From positions 203 to 5,783 of the forward strand of contig PMNQ01000143.1 of NCBI GenBank assembly GCA_003162555.1: a stretch of DNA of 5,581 nucleotides, read 5' to 3'. Origin of the DNA: Gammaproteobacteria bacterium. Its GTDB lineage: Bacteria > Pseudomonadota > Gammaproteobacteria > Steroidobacterales > Steroidobacteraceae. Below, in pieces: positions 1-5,581 of this stretch; the first letter of the stretch is position 1, and every line of letters begins with the position of its first letter. A program made the position numbers and the translations under genes. The notes under the pieces are model-generated. The model did no database searches. It was given only the letters and a program-made list of their open reading frames with translations, and was not told where the DNA came from.

Positions 1-566
1 ACCGCCGACTCGAACAGCTCGGGGATCTCCTCGATGTTCCTGGCGACCTTCAACCCGCGGCCGCCGCCACCGAACGCCGCCTTGATGGCCACGGGCAGCC
101 CGTGCTCCTGGGCGAACGCCACCACCTCGTCGGCTCCGGCGACCGGGTCGGCGGTGCCGGGCACCAGCGGGGCGCCGACCTTCTGGGCGATGTGGCGGGC
201 CTGGACCTTGTCCCCGAGGGCGTCGATCGCGGCCGGCGGTGGCCCGATCCAGATCAGCCCGGCGTCGATGACCGCCTGGGCGAAGCCGGCGTTCTCGGCG
301 AGGAAGCCGTAGCCCGGGTGGATCGCGTCGGCCTTGGAGCGAAGCGCCGTGGCAATGATCTCCTCGATGTCGAGGTAAGCCTGCAGCGGTCCCTTGCCCT
401 CGCCGACCAGATAGGCCTCGTCCGCCTTGGTGCGATGGAGCGAGAAGCGATCTTCCTGCGAATAGATCGCTATCGTGGCCATCCCGAGCTCGTTGGCCGC
501 GCGCATCACGCGAATCGCGATTTCGCCGCGGTTGGCAATCAGTATTCGACGCAATGGAATCCCCAT
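1..566 (-). CDS. Biotin carboxylase (N-terminal part, runs off left edge; mosaic of pyruvate carboxylase-like and AccA-like halves)
   Basis: This is the N-terminal 188 residues of an ATP-grasp biotin carboxylase, which uses ATP and bicarbonate to carboxylate biotin on a carrier domain. Visible motifs are the N-terminal [13 protein letters not shown] at residues 8-20, [10 protein letters not shown] at 83-92, GDKV at 118-121 (Lys120 matches AccC Lys116), and the ATP-binding [11 protein letters not shown] at 161-171. The ATG at 566 is the only sensible start: an in-frame TGA lies at 582-584, and GGGA sits about 10 bases upstream. The gene begins 19 bp after the gshA stop. Residues 1-81, including the [16 protein letters not shown] stretch at 55-70, resemble proteobacterial pyruvate carboxylase. 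Residues ~82-188 (for example [24 protein letters not shown] and EIPELFESA) resemble the acyl-CoA carboxylase alpha chain of actinobacteria. Third-position G/C rises from 63/81 codons to 104/107 at the same place. The family call is secure. Whether the natural product is pyruvate carboxylase is uncertain because the downstream half may not belong to this genome. Confidence 0.9.
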   Translation of the reverse strand, partial: MGIPLRRILIANRGEIAIRVMRAANELGMATIAIYSQEDRFSLHRTKADEAYLVGEGKGPLQAYLDIEEIIATALRSKADAIHPGYGFLAENAGFAQAVIDAGLIWIGPPPAAIDALGDKVQARHIAQKVGAPLVPGTADPVAGADEVVAFAQEHGLPVAIKAAFGGGGRGLKVARNIEEIPELFESA

Positions 567-585
567 GACTGGTTTTCCCGATCAG

Positions 586-2184
586 CTATGCAAGATCGGG
601 GCCGAGCGTGCGGGCCAGGTAGTCCTCGAAGCTGCCGCGCTCCGAGCGCTCGCCGGCGGCCTGCACTTCGAGCGAGGCCACGGCTTCTTCCGCGAAACTC
701 GCCAGCACCGCCGGCTCGTGGCCCTGCCTGTCGAGCAGGCGGGCGTGATGCTGCGCCGAAAGGGTGCGGGTGTATTCGGAAAATCCCACTGCGTTGCGCC
801 TCAATTCACGCAGCAGCCGAGCTGAGGGTGTGAGTTCCGCGTCACGGAGCTTTTCCACCTGCCGGTCGAGGGTGCGCCGGTAACGGCGCGTGGTATCGCC
901 GGCGTCGAGCAGTTCGCATACGCCGGTGAGCTGATCGAGCAGCTCGGCGCCCCAGTCCTGCAACGACACGGCGCGGCCGGCGCGCTGCAGTGCCAGGCCC
1001 GGCTCGCGCCCGCGCCGCGCCACCAGCAGGTGGTTCTGGTCGAGCTGCGGCTGCTCAGACGCCTCGATCGGCTCGCTGCCGCGCAACAGGCACAGCGCCA
1101 GGAACGCCTCCATGAAGTGCATCTCGTCCATGCACACACCGGTGGGTTCGAAGATACAGATATCGAGCGCACGCACTTCGACGTACTCGACGCCGCCGCG
1201 CGCGAGCGCGCGCATCGTGCTCTCGCCGGCGCGCGGCGCGCGTTTCGGGCGGATGTTGCTGTAGTACTCGTTCTCGATCTGCAGGATGTTCGCGTTGAGC
1301 TGGCGATACTCGCCATCCACGCGCACGCCGAGCGCCGCGAACGGCGGGTGCACTGTGTGCGTGGCGCGTTGCAGGTCGCGCAGGTAATCGGCGAGCGAAT
1401 TCACCGAAACATTGACCGCGGACTGGTTGCGGTTGCGATAGCCCAGGTCGCTCATGCGGAGCGAGGTCGCATTTGGCAGATGCAGCGTGCCCGGGCCGAG
1501 CGGCAGCAACTCCGGGTCGGCCGGCGCCGGCACGAAACTGGCGCACAGCGCCGGCGAGACGCCGAACAGGTACAGGGCCAGCCAGCCGTGGCGCCGGTAG
1601 TTGCGCACCAGGTCGAAATAAGCCGTCGAGACAAAGCCGGCTCCCGGCGCGGACTCCTCCATCACCTCGGCCCACAACGGCCAGAAGCGCTCGGGAAAGG
1701 AGAAATTGTAATGCGCGCCGGCAATCGCCTGCATCAGCCCGCCGTAGCGCGTCTGCAGGCCACGGCGGTAGACCTCCTTGAAGTGCCCGCGGTGCGAGCT
1801 GCCGTAGCGTGCGATCGGCACTTCGGCCTCGCCCGCGATCTCGCCCGGCATGGAACCCGCCCACAGCAGCTCGTCGTCCAGGAGCCGTGCCACGAAGTGA
1901 TGCAGGTCGCCCAGGTACTGCGACAGCGCGGCGTTGTCGTTGAAAGTCGGCGTCACCAGTTCCAGCAGCGCCTCGGAATAGTCGGTGGTGATGTGCGGGT
2001 TGCACAGCGCACTGCCCAGCGCCGGCGGGTGCGGGCGGGCCGACACACGGCCCGCAGGGGTGACGCGCAGGCCCTCGCGCTCCAGGCCACGACGGCCGCC
2101 CGCGAGTGCAGCGCCGTGCTCGCGGGAGTTGACCAGCGCCGCCAGGCGTCGCTCGAAAACGCGGTCGATCACCGCTCGCGCCAT
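586..2184 (-). CDS. gshA: Glutamate-cysteine ligase (E. coli-type GshA)
   Basis: A cytoplasmic enzyme that joins L-glutamate and L-cysteine with ATP to give gamma-glutamylcysteine, the first step of glutathione synthesis. It has 532 residues, against 518 in E. coli. The E. coli metal-ligand set is intact with a constant offset of 8: Glu35 in GLEREGLRV (E. coli Glu27), Asp68 and Glu75 in ITTDYSEALLE (Asp60, Glu67), His158 in GAHYNFSF (His150), and Glu336 in VEYVEVRALD (Glu328). Other family blocks are PHPPALGSAL (51-60), VRNYRRHGWLALYLFGVSPA (193-212), LRMSDLGY (242-249) and LQIENEYYSNIRPKR (301-315). I chose the ATG at 2184, which has a G-rich TGGGG about 9 bases upstream and begins the conserved N-terminal helix. 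A longer TTG start at 2229 would add 15 residues with no family resemblance. The stop is TAG at 586-588. The biotin carboxylase gene follows after 19 bp on the same strand, so the two may be co-transcribed. Confidence 0.95.
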   Translation of the reverse strand: MARAVIDRVFERRLAALVNSREHGAALAGGRRGLEREGLRVTPAGRVSARPHPPALGSALCNPHITTDYSEALLELVTPTFNDNAALSQYLGDLHHFVARLLDDELLWAGSMPGEIAGEAEVPIARYGSSHRGHFKEVYRRGLQTRYGGLMQAIAGAHYNFSFPERFWPLWAEVMEESAPGAGFVSTAYFDLVRNYRRHGWLALYLFGVSPALCASFVPAPADPELLPLGPGTLHLPNATSLRMSDLGYRNRNQSAVNVSVNSLADYLRDLQRATHTVHPPFAALGVRVDGEYRQLNANILQIENEYYSNIRPKRAPRAGESTMRALARGGVEYVEVRALDICIFEPTGVCMDEMHFMEAFLALCLLRGSEPIEASEQPQLDQNHLLVARRGREPGLALQRAGRAVSLQDWGAELLDQLTGVCELLDAGDTTRRYRRTLDRQVEKLRDAELTPSARLLRELRRNAVGFSEYTRTLSAQHHARLLDRQGHEPAVLASFAEEAVASLEVQAAGERSERGSFEDYLARTLGPDLA

Positions 2185-2235
2185 ACCAAAAACCCCATGG
2201 ATACCACGGCCGTGCAGATCCGGCCGCAAGCTGGC

Positions 2236-2241
2236 ATTCTA
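2236..2241 (-). promoter_or_regulatory. Possible -10 box for the gshA unit
   Basis: Read on the minus strand, the hexamer is TAGAAT, close to the sigma-70 -10 consensus. It would place a transcript start near 2229 and a leader of about 45 bases before the gshA ATG. No good -35 is present at 16-18 bases; the nearest TTGCGG lies about 27 bases upstream, which is too far. It is a weak candidate, supported mainly by being the best AT-rich hexamer in the divergent gap. Confidence 0.25.
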
Positions 2242-2249
2242 CGCGACCA

Positions 2250-2268
2250 GCGCCGCTACCGGCGGCGC
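2250..2268. repeat. Perfect 7-bp inverted repeat in the divergent intergenic gap
   Basis: The arms GCGCCGC (2250-2256) and GCGGCGC (2262-2268) are perfect reverse complements separated by the 5-base loop TACCG. All arm pairs would be G-C, so it could form a stable small hairpin in the thiolase leader RNA, ending 10 bases before the ribosome binding site. It could also be an operator between the two divergent units. In such G+C-rich DNA a 7-bp match can arise by chance, so its function is only suggested by its position. Confidence 0.35.
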
Positions 2269-2278
2269 CCGCAATCCT

Positions 2279-2283
2279 GGAGG
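2279..2283 (+). promoter_or_regulatory. Ribosome binding site of the thiolase gene
   Basis: A perfect GGAGG lies five bases before the ATG at 2289. It is the strongest Shine-Dalgarno sequence in the window and fixes the thiolase start. The downstream genes of the same group have weaker sites, which fits this being the first gene of the operon. Confidence 0.8.
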
Positions 2284-2288
2284 CCACC

Positions 2289-3581
2289 ATGCTGACCCTT
2301 GCAGCACCCAGGCGTGTCGCCATCGTCGGCGGCAGCCGCATTCCCTTCGCGCGTTCGCATGGCGCCTACGCGGGCCAGGGCAACCAGCAGCTGCTCACCG
2401 CAGCGCTCCATGCCGTGGTCGAACGTTTTCATCTGCAGGGCCATCGGCTCGGAGATGTGATCGGCGGCGCGGTCATCAAGCATTCGAAGGATTTCAATCT
2501 GGTGCGCGAAGCACTGATGTCCACCGAGCTCGATCCGCAGACACCGGGCCTCGACATCCAGCGCGCCTGCGGCACCGGCCTCGAGGCGGCGATCCTGGTC
2601 GCCAACAAGATCGCACTGGGCCAGATCGACGCCGGCATCGCCTGCGGCGTCGACACGGTGAGCGATCCGCCGGTGGTGTTTCCGAATTCCTACCGCGAAC
2701 TGCTGATGAAGAGCTACCGCGGCCGCAGTTTCGGCCAGCGGCTCCGGCCCTGGCTGGGTCTGCGACTCCGCGATCTGAAGCCGATCCTGCCGGCGGTCAT
2801 CGAGCCGCGCACCGGACTGTCGATGGGCCAGAGCTGCGAACTGATGGCACGCACCTGGAACATCTCCCGCGCCGAGCAGGATCGCGTCGCCTGCGAGAGC
2901 CATCTCAAGGCAGCGGCCGCGTGGAAGGCGGGCTTCTACGATGACCTGGTGGTGCCGCACGCTGGCCTTGCGCGCGACAACAATGTGCGGCCCGACACCA
3001 CTGTGGAAAAACTCGCGACGCTCCGGCCGGTATTCGACACCACTGGCAACGGCACGCTGACCGCCGGCAACAGCACGCCGCTCACCGACGGCGCAGCCGC
3101 GGTGCTGCTCGCGTCCGAGCAGTGGGCCAACGAACGCAAGCTCCCGGTGCTGGCGTACCTGCGTGCTGGCAAGAGCTGGGCCGTCGATTTCGCCAGCGGC
3201 AAGGAAGGCTTGCTGATGGCTCCGGCCTACGCGATGTCCTCGATGCTCAGCGACGTGCAGCTTTCGCTGCAGGATTTCGACTACTACGAGCTGCACGAGG
3301 CCTTTGCCGCGCAGATGCTGTGCACGCTCAAGGCCTGGGAATCGCCGCAGTTCTGCCGCGAGCGGCTGGGCCGCTCCGCGCCGCTCGGCAGCATTCCGCC
3401 CGAGAAAATCAACGTCAAGGGCGGCAGCGTCGCGCTCGGTCATCCGTTCGCAGCCACCGGCGGCCGCCTTGTCGCCGCGCTCGCCAAGCTGCTCGCTGGC
3501 GATGAGCAGGCGCGGCGCGGACTCATTTCCGTGTGCACGGCCGGCGGCATGGGAGTCACCGCGATCCTGGAGCGCGCCTGA
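2289..3581 (+). CDS. Acetyl-CoA C-acyltransferase (thiolase, FadI-like)
   Basis: A thiolase of 430 residues that should cleave a 3-ketoacyl-CoA with CoA to give acetyl-CoA and a shortened acyl-CoA, or run the reverse condensation. All catalytic parts are present: nucleophile Cys94 in [10 protein letters not shown], His336 in ELHEAFAAQ, His385 in [12 protein letters not shown], and the acid/base Cys416 in CTAGGMG. The pantetheine-side block [12 protein letters not shown] is also clear. Length and layout match E. coli FadI (436 aa), including the [13 protein letters not shown] segment that differs from the shorter 390-residue PhaA/AtoB thiolases. The cysteine motif reads RACGTG where FadI has RACATS, so this is a paralogue-level relative rather than certain FadI. 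No hydratase/dehydrogenase partner (FadJ or FadB) is in view. A GGAGG supports the ATG start. Its TGA overlaps the ATG of the next gene by one base, which suggests translational coupling. The acyl-chain specificity cannot be read from the sequence. Confidence 0.93.
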   Translation: MLTLAAPRRVAIVGGSRIPFARSHGAYAGQGNQQLLTAALHAVVERFHLQGHRLGDVIGGAVIKHSKDFNLVREALMSTELDPQTPGLDIQRACGTGLEAAILVANKIALGQIDAGIACGVDTVSDPPVVFPNSYRELLMKSYRGRSFGQRLRPWLGLRLRDLKPILPAVIEPRTGLSMGQSCELMARTWNISRAEQDRVACESHLKAAAAWKAGFYDDLVVPHAGLARDNNVRPDTTVEKLATLRPVFDTTGNGTLTAGNSTPLTDGAAAVLLASEQWANERKLPVLAYLRAGKSWAVDFASGKEGLLMAPAYAMSSMLSDVQLSLQDFDYYELHEAFAAQMLCTLKAWESPQFCRERLGRSAPLGSIPPEKINVKGGSVALGHPFAATGGRLVAALAKLLAGDEQARRGLISVCTAGGMGVTAILERA

Positions 3582-3970
3582 TGCCGCGCACGAATTTCGC
3601 CTCCGGCTCGCCCTGGGAACCGATCGTCGGTTACTCGCGCGCGGTGCGCGCCGGCGATTACGTGCATGTGTCGGGCACGACCGCGCTTGGCGCCGACGGC
3701 CAGTTGGTCGGCATCCATGATCCGGCTGCGCAGACCGTGCAAACGCTCAAGAACATCGAAACGGCGCTCACCCGCGCCGGGGCGACGCTGGCGCAGGTGG
3801 TGCGCACGCGCATTTACGTGACCAACATCGCCGACTGGGAACAGATCGGGCGCGCCCACGGCGCGGTATTCGGCGAGATCCGTCCCACCACCAGCATGGT
3901 GGAAGTCAGCCGCCTGATCGCAGCGGAGATGCTGGTCGAGATTGAAGCCGACGCCTGGCTCGGTAAATAG
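3581..3970 (+). CDS. RidA family protein (YjgF/YER057c/UK114) without the canonical catalytic arginine
   Basis: A small protein of 129 residues with the typical RidA chorismate-mutase-like fold signature. It has [17 protein letters not shown] (28-44), [20 protein letters not shown] (51-70), [21 protein letters not shown] (73-93) and [19 protein letters not shown] (107-125). Family members form trimers and classical RidA deaminates reactive enamine/imine intermediates. In E. coli the essential Arg105 lies in PARSCVEV; here the aligned segment is PTTSMVEV, so Thr104 replaces that arginine. This places it in an Rid branch with an unproven or different activity. The ATG at 3581 shares a base with the thiolase TGA, and GGAG at 3569-3572 serves as its ribosome binding site. 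An upstream in-frame ATG at 3533 would add 16 residues inside the thiolase gene with no family match. The operon position suggests an accessory role in the pathway of the neighbouring enzymes. Confidence 0.92.
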   Translation: MPRTNFASGSPWEPIVGYSRAVRAGDYVHVSGTTALGADGQLVGIHDPAAQTVQTLKNIETALTRAGATLAQVVRTRIYVTNIADWEQIGRAHGAVFGEIRPTTSMVEVSRLIAAEMLVEIEADAWLGK

Positions 3971-3981
3971 CGGACACCGCG

Positions 3982-4653
3982 ATGTCGACCGCGAGATGGG
4001 AAACCCTGATGGCGCGCGATGGGCATCAGTTCGCCGCCTACCTCGCGCCGGCGGCGGGCACGGTGCGCGGCGCGGTCGTGGTGTTGCAGGAAATTTTCGG
4101 AGTCAACGCGCACATCCGTGCGGTGACCGAACAATACGCAGCGGCAGGATTTCTGGCGATCGCGCCGGCGCTGTTCGATCGCGTCGGCCGCAACATCGAG
4201 CTGGGCTATACGCCGAAGGACATGGAACAGGGCACCGGCTACCGGCTGCAGGTTGACGAAGCCAAGGTGCTGCTCGACATCAGCGCGGCGATCAACGTCG
4301 TCAGGCACGCCGGTCGGGTGGCGCTGGTCGGTTACTGCTGGGGCGGGCAGCTGACCTGGATGGGCGCCGCTTCGCTCCCGGTGCACGCGGCGGTCGGCTA
4401 CTACACGAGCCGCGTGTGGGAGAAGCTCGACCGCGTGCCTGCCTGCCCGATCCTGCTGCACTATGGCGAGCGCGACCAGAACATTCCGCGCGCGCGCATC
4501 GAGCAGGTGCACGCCGCGTGCCCTGCGGCGCAGATCTACATGTATCCGGCAGATCACGGATTCAATTGCGACGCGCGCGCCGCCTACGACGCGCCCAGCG
4601 CCGCGCTCGCGTGGCAGCGCACCCAGGATTTTCTCAGGCAGCACATAGGTTGA
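3982..4653 (+). CDS. Dienelactone hydrolase family protein (alpha/beta hydrolase)
   Basis: An alpha/beta hydrolase of 223 residues in the family of carboxymethylenebutenolidase, which opens dienelactones to maleylacetate during ring-cleavage catabolism. The Cys-Asp-His triad is intact: Cys119 in GYCWGG, Asp165 in YGERDQNIP and His192 in ADHGFNCDAR. Glu37 in LQEIFGVN matches the glutamate that controls the cysteine thiolate in characterised members. There is no signal peptide or membrane segment, so it should be cytoplasmic. The start at 3982 gives the usual short N-terminus before ARDGHQFAAYLAP; its ribosome binding site is weak (CGGA at 3971-3974), and an internal ATG at 4009 with GGGA upstream is a possible alternative. 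It begins 11 bp after the RidA gene and ends 7 bp before the dehydrogenase. Many family members are not true dienelactone hydrolases, so the substrate remains open. Confidence 0.9.
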   Translation: MSTARWETLMARDGHQFAAYLAPAAGTVRGAVVVLQEIFGVNAHIRAVTEQYAAAGFLAIAPALFDRVGRNIELGYTPKDMEQGTGYRLQVDEAKVLLDISAAINVVRHAGRVALVGYCWGGQLTWMGAASLPVHAAVGYYTSRVWEKLDRVPACPILLHYGERDQNIPRARIEQVHAACPAAQIYMYPADHGFNCDARAAYDAPSAALAWQRTQDFLRQHIG

Positions 4654-4660
4654 AGCGATC

Positions 4661-5581
4661 ATGAAACTCAGCGATCCGAAACTCCTGCGCAGTCAGTGCT
4701 ACGTCAACGGCCAGTGGCTGGACGCGGCGGATGGGCGCACGTTGCCGGTGAAAAATCCCGCGACCGGAGAGCAGCTGGGAACCGTGCCGCAGCTCGACGG
4801 CGCCGCCACCCGGCGCACGATCGAGGCTGCAGCCGCGGCGTTTCCGGCCTGGGCCGCGCAGACCGCCAAGCAGCGCTCGAATATCCTGCGCCGCTGGTTC
4901 GACCTGATGATGGCGAACCAGAACGACCTGGCGCAGCTCATGACCGCCGAGCAGGGCAAGCCGCTGGCCGAAGCGGCCGGCGAGATCGCCTACGCCGCCG
5001 CCTACGTCGAATGGTTTGCGGAAGAGGCGCGGCGCGTCTACGGCGAGATCATCCCCGGCCACCAGCCGGACAAGCGCATCTTCGTGCTGCGCCAGCCAGT
5101 CGGCGTGGTCGCGGCAATCACGCCGTGGAATTTCCCGGCGGCGATGATCACGCGCAAGGCGGCGCCCGCGCTGGCCGCCGGCTGCACCTTCATCATCAAG
5201 CCCGCCGGACAGACGCCGCTGTCGGCACTGGCGATGGCCGAACTCGCCGCCCGCGCCGGTGTGCCGCCGGGTGTGTTCAACGTGATCACCGGCGGCGCGC
5301 GCGAGATTGGCGCCGAGCTCACCAGCAATCCAACCGTTCGCAAGCTCACCTTTACCGGCTCCACCGAAGTGGGCCGGGTGCTGATGGCGCAGAGCGCGCC
5401 GACGCTGAAGAAACTGTCGATGGAACTGGGCGGCAACGCGCCGTTCATCGTGTTTGCCGACGCCGATCTCGATGCGGCCGTGCAGGGCGCGCTCACCAGC
5501 AAGTACCGCAACACCGGCCAGACCTGCGTCTGCGCCAATCGGCTGCTGGTGCAGGACGGCGTCTATGACGCGTTCGCCGCC
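4661..5581 (+). CDS. gabD: Succinate-semialdehyde dehydrogenase, GabD type (partial, cut by right edge)
   Basis: The first 307 residues of an aldehyde dehydrogenase that oxidises succinate semialdehyde to succinate with NAD(P)+. Family length is about 482, so some 175 C-terminal residues lie beyond the window. The frame follows E. coli GabD nearly throughout: MKLSDPKLLRSQ at the start, FDLMMANQNDLAQLMTAEQG (80-99), YGEIIPGHQPDKR (127-139), ITPWNFPAAMITRKA (153-167), FTGSTEVGR (231-239), MELGGNAPFIVF (254-265) and GQTCVCANR (286-294). Catalytic residues are Asn157, Lys180 (cofactor), general base Glu255 and nucleophile Cys289. Cys291 is the second cysteine of the pair that can form a redox disulfide in some SSADHs. 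Residue 183 is Gly where E. coli has Ser, in the pocket that reads the adenine ribose. It starts 7 bp after the hydrolase gene with only a weak GAAG as ribosome binding site. The GabD subfamily call is strong, but related semialdehydes could be the real substrate in this operon. Confidence 0.93.
   Translation, partial: MKLSDPKLLRSQCYVNGQWLDAADGRTLPVKNPATGEQLGTVPQLDGAATRRTIEAAAAAFPAWAAQTAKQRSNILRRWFDLMMANQNDLAQLMTAEQGKPLAEAAGEIAYAAAYVEWFAEEARRVYGEIIPGHQPDKRIFVLRQPVGVVAAITPWNFPAAMITRKAAPALAAGCTFIIKPAGQTPLSALAMAELAARAGVPPGVFNVITGGAREIGAELTSNPTVRKLTFTGSTEVGRVLMAQSAPTLKKLSMELGGNAPFIVFADADLDAAVQGALTSKYRNTGQTCVCANRLLVQDGVYDAFAA

Noticed and set aside
102..833. Plus-strand frame of 243 codons over the biotin carboxylase and the end of gshA
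   Set aside because: It lies antisense to two recognised genes and its translation resembles no family.
1190..1250. Dense CGCG-rich run inside gshA
   Set aside because: It encodes conserved GshA residues (the IRPKR and GGVEYVEV region) and is explained by codon choice in high-G+C DNA, not by a repeat or regulatory element.
1030..2295. Open frame of 421 codons on the plus strand antisense to gshA
   Set aside because: Its product is Arg/Ala/Val/Gln-rich with no recognisable motif, as expected of the opposite strand of a high-G+C gene. The gshA strand has a full set of catalytic residues.
1055..2341. Second long minus-strand frame overlapping gshA, 428 codons
   Set aside because: It is a frame-shifted shadow of gshA, rich in Arg, Ala, Gly and Pro, with no motifs.
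2256..3443. Open frame of 395 codons on the minus strand antisense to the thiolase
   Set aside because: Low-complexity composition, no family match and no ribosome site; the thiolase on the other strand is complete and unambiguous.
4696..5568. Plus-strand frame of 290 codons inside the gabD region
   Set aside because: It is an out-of-frame reading of gabD; the frame starting at 4661 matches GabD along its whole visible length.

Overview
The window is high-G+C bacterial chromosome, most likely from a proteobacterium. The GshA is the E. coli type, with its metal-ligand positions at a constant offset of 8 from E. coli. The thiolase resembles FadI, and the last gene is very close to E. coli GabD. 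Genes are packed tightly, with no tRNA, rRNA, CRISPR array or insertion sequence visible. I would guess Gammaproteobacteria, but the sequence does not fix the genus.

Layout. Two units diverge from a gap of about 100 bp at 2185-2288. Leftward on the minus strand is gshA (glutamate-cysteine ligase, 586-2184). After 19 bp comes a biotin carboxylase reading frame that runs off the left edge (1-566). Rightward on the plus strand are four close-set genes: a FadI-like thiolase (2289-3581), a RidA-family protein overlapping it by one base (3581-3970), a dienelactone hydrolase-family alpha/beta hydrolase (3982-4653), and an NAD(P)-dependent succinate-semialdehyde dehydrogenase of the GabD type cut by the right edge (4661-5581).

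How the genes may work together. The plus-strand group looks like a catabolic operon. It combines thiolytic cleavage of a 3-ketoacyl-CoA, an alpha/beta hydrolase of the ring-cleavage lactone type, oxidation of a semialdehyde to a dicarboxylate, and a RidA-like accessory protein. The substrate cannot be read from the window. The minus-strand pair would link glutathione synthesis to a biotin-dependent carboxylase.

The most notable anomaly is inside the biotin carboxylase. Its first ~81 residues look like a proteobacterial pyruvate carboxylase and use ordinary codons for this window (about 78% G/C at third positions). Residues ~82-188 look like an actinobacterial acyl-CoA carboxylase alpha chain (AccA/AccA3 type) with about 97% G/C at third positions. 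The switch falls in the near-universal segment around [10 protein letters not shown]. This suggests either a chimeric assembly join or a real recombination event; the former is more likely. I found no convincing undescribed system in the rest of the window.
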